From Haplosporangium gracile (lineage: Eukaryota; Mortierellomycota; Mortierellomycetes; Mortierellales; Mortierellaceae): a stretch of DNA of 14,743 nt. The translations under genes were made by a program, and so were the position numbers. Below are positions 1 through 6,223 of this stretch, piece by piece (position 1 is the first letter of the stretch; each line of letters opens with the position of its first letter). Under the pieces are notes generated by a model. That model was not told the DNA's origin. It worked only from the letters and a program-made list of their open reading frames with translations, and ran no database searches. The stretch is taken from the NCBI GenBank assembly GCA_015499985.1, contig JAAAUF010000783.1:1-14743 (forward strand). Reading direction: 5' to 3'.

Positions 1-1482
1 TGGTGTTGCGGAAGAGATCCTGGTTGAGCTCCTCGAAACGGGCACGGGTCAAGGAGGTGTAGAAATCAACACCCTCAAAGAGAGAGTCGATCTCGATAGA
101 AGTCTGGGCAGACGAGGAGAGGGAACGCTTGGCACGCTCGCAGGCGGTGCGGAGACGACGAAGGGCACGAGGGTTGGATGAGAGATCCTTCTTGTGCTTG
201 CGCTTGAACTCTTGGACGAAGTGGTTAACGAGACGGTTGTCGAAATCCTCGCCTCCCAAGTGGGTGTCACCAGCAGTGGCCTTGACCTCAAAGATTCCGT
301 CCTCGATAGTGAGGAGGGAGACATCAAAGGTACCACCACCGAGATCGAAGATAAGAACGTTCTTCTCTCCGACGGTCTTCTTATCCAATCCATAAGCGAT
401 GGCGGCGGCGGTGGGCTCATTAATGATGCGGAGGACGTTGAGGCCGGCAATCATACCCGAGTCCTTGGTGGCCTGACGTTGGGAGTCGTTGAAGTAAGCG
501 GGGACGGTGACGACGGCGTTGGAGACGGTGGTTCCGAGGTAGGCCTCTGCGGTCTCGCGCATCTTTGTGAGGACCATGGAGGAGATTTCCTCAGGGGTGA
601 ACTCCTTAGTCTCGCCCTTGTATTCGACTTGGATGTAGGGCTTTGTGGCCTTGTCGATGACCTTGAAGGGCCAGTGCTTCATGTCGGACTGAACGTCCTT
701 GTCGTCGAAGCGGCGACCGATGAGGCGCTTAGCGTCGAAGACGGTGTTGACAGGGTTCATGGCGACCTGGTTCTTGGCGGCGTCACCGATGAGACGCTCA
801 GAGTCGGTGAAGGCGACATAGGAGGGGGTGGTGCGATTACCCTGGTCGTTGGCAATGATTTCGACACGGTCGTTCTGCCACACGGCGACGCAGGAGTAGG
901 TAGTTCCGAGATCAATTCCGACAGCTAATGATTGGATAATGATCAAAAGTAGATAGAAGGAGTTGGTTAGTGACCAGTGATCAATGGGGCACTATGAACA
1001 TTACTATCTTCTACACGTGATTCACACTGAAACAAAGGGAGTGGGAAGAAGAACGTTGCCGAAGCGTAAAGAACAAGAGAGCAGAAGTGGATGCATGTCC
1101 TGCGTGTTGCATAAAGGAGATTTCTCTGGTCCATATTCTTGCGCTTGTATGGTGCTATGCGTCGCTCCTGCCCGTGAGAAAAAGAAAAAAAAACCATCAT
1201 ATCGAAAGAAGGCTGTGATATTGGCTCACTTTCTTGTTGTTGCCACTGGTCATGGCCCAAGACGAGCTGGTGAGAAAAAATTTTTGTATCCAGATCCAGA
1301 TGTGATTATTGAAAACGTTCAAGACAGGTATCCAACAAAGTGAGTGTATGTGTGTTGTCGTCAAGCGGGCGAGTAAGGCGATAAGAGGAAAACAAAGGAT
1401 AAGCGTGAAGAGTGTGGATCTACATGTTGAGTAAAGAAAAGACAAAGAGGAGTGAGGGCTTACCTTTTCCTTGAGCAGCCAT
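1..1482 (-). CDS. Cytosolic HSP70 chaperone, 5' part only (runs off window start)
   Basis: ATP-dependent cytosolic/nuclear chaperone of the HSP70 (Ssa/Hsc70) family, which binds unfolded polypeptides with J-protein and nucleotide-exchange partners. Exon 1 is 1464-1482 (19 nt, MAAQGK), the intron is 925-1463 (GTAAGC..TTAG; branch-like CTAAC at 963-967), and exon 2 is 924 down to the window edge. The joined frame gives exactly 314 residues with no stop. Visible motifs: IDLGTTYS (10-17), the phosphate-binding [12 protein letters not shown] (198-209), [12 protein letters not shown] (225-236) and [12 protein letters not shown] (174-185). This is most of the nucleotide-binding domain; the substrate-binding domain and the C-terminus lie outside the window. 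There is no signal peptide or mitochondrial presequence, so the cytosolic form is favoured over BiP or Ssc1. The start is chosen because ACAACCATGGC is a good context and [15 protein letters not shown] matches family N-termini. Probably heat-inducible (see promoter). Confidence 0.95.
925..1463 (-). other. Long first intron of HSP70
   Basis: The intron begins GTAAGC after codon 6 plus one base and ends CATTAG before the codons for AVGIDLG. At 539 bp it is about five times the usual intron in this window (83-116 bp). Several short frames open inside it on both strands, but none has recognisable protein character. It holds A-rich runs near 1180-1192 and no obvious repeat. Confidence 0.9.
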
Positions 1483-1680
1483 GGTTGTGTATGAGTTTGT
1501 TTGTTAAAGTGGAGAGGGGTTGAAGAAGGAAGATGTGAATGTTTGCTTCTTTTGTGAGCGAGTGCGTGTGGTTTGCTTAGGTGTGTGGGAAAAGAGAAGA
1601 GAACAGAAGAGTGAAGATGAAAGTGAGTGAGTGAGTGTGTGGAGTGAATGAAAAAAAAAGAAATCGAACGCGCACCGACC

Positions 1681-1690
1681 CTTTAAATAT
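1681..1690 (-). promoter_or_regulatory. TATA-like box of HSP70
   Basis: On the minus strand this reads ATATTTAAAG, about 200 bp upstream of the HSP70 ATG and about 70 bp on the coding side of the nearest TTC triplet cluster. This is the expected order for an inducible fungal promoter. The leader between it and the ATG (1483-1680) is purine-rich on the plus strand and contains no gene. Confidence 0.5.
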
Positions 1691-1757
1691 GGTGAACAGT
1701 GTGAGGAGCAATTCCGTCATCTTCGACGCGCCTTCCTAATTTGGACATGGAATTATC

Positions 1758-1780
1758 TTCTGGATGTTTCTCGTCCTTTC
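1758..1780 (-). promoter_or_regulatory. Proximal step-type heat-shock element
   Basis: Three TTC triplets start at 1758, 1768 and 1778, exactly 10 bp apart. This is the arrangement described in yeast as a step-type HSE (three nTTCn units each separated by 5 bp), bound by trimeric HSF. GAT and GTC occupy the intermediate GAA positions at 1763 and 1773, so it is not a perfect alternating HSE. It lies about 75 bp upstream of the TATA-like box and 276-298 bp upstream of the HSP70 start. Spacing is seen directly; HSF binding is inferred from the family and context. Confidence 0.6.
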
Positions 1781-1826
1781 GATTTCTATACAGGGATCTG
1801 CGAGGCTGAGCAATAGTAATGCTTGA

Positions 1827-1886
1827 TGGTTCTCGAGGGTTCTAAGGGGTTCTTAAGAGCTCTTAGGGGGTTCTCAGAGGTTCCTG
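1827..1886 (-). promoter_or_regulatory. Distal 10-bp GGTTCT array, probable second HSE cluster
   Basis: GGTTCT units repeat with TTC starting at 1830, 1840 and 1850, a degenerate CTC at 1860, then TTC at 1871 and 1881 (phase shifted by one base). The array also contains two AGGGG boxes (1845-1849, 1865-1869), the core of the yeast stress response element, and a 12-bp perfect palindrome TAAGAGCTCTTA at 1854-1865. Position upstream of HSP70 supports a role in stress induction; it could alternatively be a simple degenerate tandem repeat. Confidence 0.5.
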
Positions 1887-1889
1887 TGG

Positions 1890-2400
1890 TCGTCATCCTA
1901 GAAGATACACCTGCACGGGAAACCAAGAGGGTAGGAGTAAAATCCCTAGGACGCATGGACCTACTGCAGTTTCTTTCTTACCTTTCTACTTTCTTACTAT
2001 GCATTTTCTTTTTTCGCTTTACGCGACTCTTTTTTTCTTTCCTTTTGTCTTCTCTTCTCTTGTTGCATGGATAGCAAGTTAAGCACAATAGTAAGGTGCT
2101 TCTGAAAGAGTACTTGCATCCTATTTTTATCGTCGCCTTTTGTATGCAAACGACAACAAGAAAGCAAACAAGACAAAAAAAAAAAAAAAGGAGAAAAGTA
2201 TAGCAAGAGAGAGTATTCCCATCCTTCCCGAACAAAAGCTTCTTTTCTCCGTGTGCTGTATGTTTACACTTCTGCTCCTGTACCTTCGATAATTTTATTA
2301 TCAGCTCCTTACTCTTTTTTCCTATGGCACACTCAACACCTCCCCCCAGTTCTGATCGATCCTAAGAGCCAACAGTCGACTTTATTTTAATTTAGTAAGT
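1890..2400. other. Intergenic region between HSP70 and the membrane-protein promoter
   Basis: About 500 bp without convincing coding sequence. It has a T/C-rich stretch at roughly 1965-2060, a poly-A run near 2176-2190 and A/T-rich DNA at 2285-2400. Short open frames on the minus strand (about 1980-2235) are Lys/Phe/Cys-rich low-complexity translations without protein character. Nothing else was recognised. Confidence 0.6.
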
Positions 2401-2422
2401 TGCAATTTGTCATATGACGGGT

Positions 2423-2446
2423 CACGTGCAGTCGTGCCACACCAAT
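2423..2446 (+). promoter_or_regulatory. CACGTG E-box and CCAAT box
   Basis: CACGTG at 2423-2428 (core site for bHLH factors such as Cbf1/Pho4 types) and CCAAT at 2442-2446 (site for the Hap/NF-Y complex) lie together about 340-360 bp upstream of the ATG at 2784. CACGTG recurs at 11582-11587 and 14232-14237 in other promoter regions of the window. Binding is inferred from motif identity only. Confidence 0.4.
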
Positions 2447-2457
2447 GGGACGAGGTG

Positions 2458-2519
2458 CCCCTTGACCTTTTTGTCCTTTTTTTTTTTTCCTCTGAGAGGG
2501 TGTGACCCCTTGACCTTTT
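2458..2519 (+). repeat. Exact 14-bp direct repeat in promoter
   Basis: CCCCTTGACCTTTT occurs at 2458-2471 and again at 2506-2519, 48 bp apart, on either side of a T tract. The position just upstream of the pyrimidine-rich leader of the gene at 2784 suggests paired binding sites for one regulator; the factor is unknown. Confidence 0.5.
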
Positions 2520-2559
2520 GTGGTGCTGGTCTTGGGCTTGGCACTGCCTGCATCTTGTT

Positions 2560-2783
2560 CACTCTCTATCTCTTTATCCCTTTATCACTTCTCTCTCTTT
2601 CTTTTTTCCTTCTTCTTCAGCGCCCTTTTCCTTTCTTTCTTTCTTTCCTTCTTAACGACACTTCCTTCCACACAGCCTCCTTTCTCGTACCCTTGTTCCT
2701 TTCCCTTTTCCTTCCTTCCCCTTTTCCTTCCTTCAACCCTTCTCAGCTTCACCCCACTCACTCACACCCACATACAACCCAGC
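2560..2783 (+). promoter_or_regulatory. C/T-rich core promoter and leader tract
   Basis: Almost pure pyrimidine DNA leads up to the ATG at 2784; for example 2581-2640 contains two G and 2701-2760 one G. CT-rich blocks just upstream of start codons are common core-promoter features in filamentous fungi. Any open frame through this region translates to Phe/Leu/Ser-rich low complexity and is not regarded as coding. Confidence 0.5.
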
Positions 2784-4555
2784 ATGAAGCTGTTCTCTAT
2801 CGCCACCGCCTTGGTCGCTCTTGCTGGTAAAGATCCTCTCTTTCTTCCTCACCTACTTTCACTCGCTTTCACTCACACTTCCTCCCCTTCCAGAACATAC
2901 ACCCCACACACCCTCCTCAACTCGACTTTAATCGCTACACACCCTCCTTCCGTCTTTGGACACATACACACACTTCAACTCTCCAACTCGCACTACCTCC
3001 ACACTACAGACAACTGGTTTCTCGCCCTGCGCCTTCAATGCCCCACCACTCGTACAATCGCTCGCTCACTATCTCACGCACACAGATTCATTTGCTTATC
3101 ATACTCCCTTCCTCCCTTCTCTCACCCCCTAAAAAACACAGCCGACCATGTATCTTTCTTTCCACTTCCCGACCTTTGTTCCCTACTTTCAAACAGACAT
3201 TAACCCAACTCATTTTCTTTTCTTAATAATTAGCCTTGGTGTCTGCGCAGGATGTCGAGGTTGACAAGCGCCTGGTCGATATCTCCGACACCGAATTGGA
3301 GGTCAAGGAGGTCCACGCCGGCCCCAACATCGACACATTTGTCGTCACCGTCCAGCGTACTGACGACCTCCTCGCCGATGACGGCACCTTCCTCGCCGAA
3401 CGCATCATGTCCGTCGCCTTTGACTTTGACGTTCAAAACCACGAGGTAACTCTTCTTTTCTCTCTTACTTTTACTCGCCTTTTGTTGTTCCTCTCTCACT
3501 CGCCCTCAATTTCAATTTCCCCCTGTGCATCCATCACCCTTCCCTATTTTTACACCACACTGGAGTCGACTCGACAAATATTACGGTTTCAATAATGGAG
3601 CAGAGGTGGGCGGTGTCAGTCATGTCAAAGGGAGACTTTAACTGCTCATAAAAAAAAGGACGCCGTACTGTAATATGGGCTCGGCTCTCTTTTGAGACTA
3701 CGACGACCACCCACTGACCAACGAACACATATCTACATGCAGACATAATCGACATATCCAACGGCTTCGCCGCCAACCATTTTGCCCATTGCACCCTGTT
3801 CTGTTTGACCCTTTTTTATCATTTTATTTACACAGTCCATTCATCCACACCCCACGCATATGTATGTATCATCATCATCATCATCATCATCATCAATGAT
3901 GTATTAACTAATATAATTTTACTTGAACCAATAGGTCCTCTTGAACAAGGTCCCATTGCCATTGGAGTCAGGACAGCCTGAGGAACCCGTCACCGTCACC
4001 GTCACCATCGAGGCCGGCGTCGTTGTTGGCCCTGCCCTCGATCCTGAGACCCCCATGGAAGACCTCATGGAGGCCTTTGATACTGGTCTCGTCACTGTCC
4101 AGGTGACCGCCTCGACCGAGTTTGTCACCGCCGAAGATGGTTCCGTTATCCGTCGTGTTACCCTCCAGGAGTCGATTGTCGAAGTCAACGGCCACGAGAT
4201 CACTCAGACCGACGCCGCCCAGCAGGTCATCGAGATCATGCCTGACGGCTCCCTCGGCAGCTACACCCCTCTTTCTCTTGGCAGCAGCGGTTGCCAGGGA
4301 TCTGATTTGGACGAGGTCATGAAGTCGATCGATGACTGGTTCAGATCGCTCAACTGGCCCGCCTTCTTGGTCGCTGGTATGGTCGCCCTTTCGATGTTTG
4401 TTGTCTCTGCCACGTCACTCCGTGCCTTGATTCTCAAGCGTCGCCAGGCCCGCTATGCCAAGGTCCAGCAGGACGAAGCTATTGAGGAGTTTGTCCAGGT
4501 TGCCGTCATTGACGACAAGAAGTTGTTGGAGGATGAGAAGAAGGCCGACTTTTAA
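2784..4555 (+). CDS. Unrecognised type I single-pass membrane protein (291 aa, 3 exons)
   Basis: Function unknown; I do not recognise the family. Exons are 2784-2826, 3234-3445 and 3935-4555; introns of 407 and 489 bp have GTAAAG..TTAG and GTAACT..ATAG ends, and the joined frame is open for 291 residues. Residues 1-19 form a signal peptide (charged MK, hydrophobic core, VSA/QD cleavage), so exon 1 encodes nearly only the signal. Residues 20-225 are acidic and rich in Val/Thr with alternating beta-type patterns, one Cys (205) and no N-terminal repeats. A hydrophobic helix at about 228-252 is followed by basic KRRQAR, giving an N-out, C-in orientation, and by an about 36-residue charged tail rich in Glu/Lys. 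KKADF at the end is one position off a KKXX retrieval signal. It is likely in the secretory pathway or plasma membrane. Gene structure is firm; function is open. Confidence 0.8.
2827..3233 (+). other. G-depleted first intron of the membrane-protein gene
   Basis: A 407-bp intron that is strongly C/T/A on the plus strand with few G (2881-2940 has three, 2941-3000 has four). It continues the pyrimidine bias of the upstream leader. No snoRNA or protein-like segment was recognised in it. Confidence 0.7.
3446..3934 (+). other. Second intron of the membrane-protein gene
   Basis: A 489-bp intron (GTAACT..CCAATAG) with branch-like CTAAT near 3908. It carries the (ATC)9 microsatellite. A short minus-strand open frame at about 3534-3794 has no protein character I can support. 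Confidence 0.75.
3868..3894 (+). repeat. (ATC)9 microsatellite in intron 2
   Basis: Nine perfect ATC units followed by AATGATG. It sits about 40 bp before the 3' splice site, upstream of the likely branch region, and is expected to be length-variable between strains. Confidence 0.9.
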
Positions 4556-4698
4556 GAAGTGTCTTTTTTTTTTCTCCTTGTTCAATGTCTAAATGTCATG
4601 TACAATTTTCATTATTCATCTCTATGATGGATACCCTTACTAGCACAGCAACAACAAAAAAAAACGCATCCTACATAGCATTGTATCTATCGGTTGTC

Positions 4699-4719
4699 CT
4701 CTCTCTCTCTCTCTCTCTC
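4699..4719 (+). repeat. (CT)10 microsatellite in the 3' region
   Basis: Ten CT units plus one C, about 145 bp after the stop of the membrane-protein gene and before its poly(A) signal, so it is probably inside the 3' UTR. Confidence 0.85.
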
Positions 4720-4755
4720 AGTATCTACCTTTGTTCAATCTGCCATTTGGCCATC

Positions 4756-4761
4756 AATAAA
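4756..4761 (+). terminator. Poly(A) signal AATAAA of the membrane-protein gene
   Basis: AATAAA 200 bp after the stop codon at 4555, followed by a T run at 4779-4786. It implies a 3' UTR of about 220 nt. Confidence 0.6.
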
Positions 4762-4789
4762 AACGAATATATGACGCTTTTTTTTCAAT

Positions 4790-5135
4790 GGTAATTTTCT
4801 CCCGATGTACAAAAGAGAAAATAAGGCGAGGGAAGGAATAAGTTGATAGGTATCTTCATGTACATGAATAAGATGGAACAAATGCAGACCCCCTCGCCAC
4901 TAATAATTAGGAAGGGAAAGGAAGAAAGAAGGGAAGCCCCTGCCATGTTCAGCCTTCAACTGTCCATTTTTGTTTATTCTTAGCAAAGCGAATAATTGAA
5001 TAGGAAAGTAGATGTGACGAAGAGAAGTGAAATGAGAGCGGCATGGGTTTGGGATGAGATATGTGTGAGCATGGAGAAAGGGAAAGAGGTGTTTGCGTGG
5101 ACATCGATCTTGAGCGCTTTTTTTTGGACTGGCCT
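4790..5135. other. Intergenic region upstream of the adenylate-kinase gene, first part
   Basis: No gene supported. It contains the 14-bp palindrome at 4855-4868 and A/G-rich DNA at about 4805-4925. Overlapping open frames on both strands at 4900-5235 compete with one another; only the short minus-strand piece at 5136-5236 has somewhat protein-like composition. Confidence 0.5.
4855..4868. promoter_or_regulatory. 14-bp perfect palindrome
   Basis: TTCATGTACATGAA is its own reverse complement and lies about 100 bp past the poly(A) signal of the upstream gene. It could be a binding site for a dimeric regulator or chance; no factor is assigned. Confidence 0.4.
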
Positions 5136-5236
5136 TCAAACTTGGCTGGAACTTGACGACCATCGGCTGGGCTTGGCCTCTGGCTTCTTTTGGTCCAATT
5201 CAAAGCCCTCTTCTTTATTCTTCTTCTTGCCTTGAG
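5136..5236 (-). other. Coding-like minus-strand stretch, 32 codons (unrecognised)
   Basis: Directly after an acceptor-like CTGTACAG (minus strand) a frame runs 32 codons to TGA at 5136-5138, translating to a Lys/Glu-rich then Ser-rich tail (contains EEGFELDQKKPEAKPSRW). Composition resembles a real protein C-terminus, but the upstream minus-strand DNA (5237-5435) is the pyrimidine-rich leader of the adenylate-kinase gene in reverse, and no upstream exon was found. It may be a remnant, or chance. Confidence 0.2.
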
Positions 5237-5279
5237 CTGTACAGTACATACCTGTTTGCATATCTCTTGCTTGACTTGT

Positions 5280-5435
5280 GAACAAATCCTTTTTTTCTTC
5301 TTTTCTTTCTTTTCTAACTCTCTCTTCCCTTCTCTTACTCTCTGTATTCTTTATGCACTTCCCTTTCGATCCATCACTATCATCTTCATCACACCAACAA
5401 CAACATCAACAACAACCCTCTATATTCTTATCACA
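5280..5435 (+). promoter_or_regulatory. Pyrimidine-rich leader of the adenylate-kinase gene
   Basis: A T/C tract at about 5289-5345 is followed by CAACAACAACATCAACAACAACC-type A/C-rich leader and TCACAATGTCC at the start codon, the usual order of core promoter and unstructured leader in filamentous fungi. No TATA box was seen. Confidence 0.45.
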
Positions 5436-6182
5436 ATGTCCACTTCCACCCTGATCCCCCACCTCAGACAGGCCTCAAAACAGGCCCTCCCCAAGTTCTC
5501 ATATTTATTGCCAGCACCTACCCTCCTCACAAGAACATCTTCTCCTCTCCTCATCTCAAAACGAACCCTCACCTCAACAGCCCTGAAAGGAATCTCGACT
5601 GCCGTTCCTGGTGTTAACCCCCTTCGACAGTACTCGACTCCCTCTTTGGTTATTCAGAATGAAAAGACCAACGTCAACCAAGGTATGACCTTGTTGATTT
5701 CATACAAGCGACTCTTTGTTTTTTTTTGATGTTGTCTGTGAATGGAGAACTCAATGACTTTTTTTTTGTATTGTTTTTGTGAATCTGGAATGAATTAGCA
5801 CCGGCGCTGGCAGCTGCTGCCCAGGACGAGAGTATGGATGAGTCGATTTCTCAGAAGGAGAAACATGAAAAGAGGTAAGACTTTTTTTTTTCGTACTGCC
5901 TTACTACAATCCACAGCTCGACACCTTCTCCACATAACATGATATGAGCGAGAGACGAAGGGACTTTTCTGCAATGACAGTGTTCCGAGGAGTAAAAGGG
6001 ATGGGAATAGGAAGAAGGGAGGAAGTGGTTGTGTGGTATGAAGAATATTAACAATAATAATAATAAAGGAGTTAGGGAGCATCCTCACCAATGGGCAAAG
6101 AGAGTGAATGAATCCTTGTTTGTATCCCTGGACCCTTTCCCTTCTTCCCTTCTTCCCCTCATCGTTCTTTCGTTCCTGGAGG

Positions 6183-6223
<41 letters not shown>

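Noticed and set aside
194..928. 244-codon plus-strand open frame antisense to HSP70
   Set aside because: It is the reverse of a strongly conserved HSP70 exon; long antisense frames opposite HSP70 are a known effect of codon bias. The translation is Gly/Val/Asp-rich without motifs.
2414..3203. Overlapping plus-strand open frames through the C/T-rich leader and intron 1
   Set aside because: They translate to Phe/Leu/Ser/Pro low complexity and arise from the lack of G; the signal-peptide exon and splice sites explain the region better.
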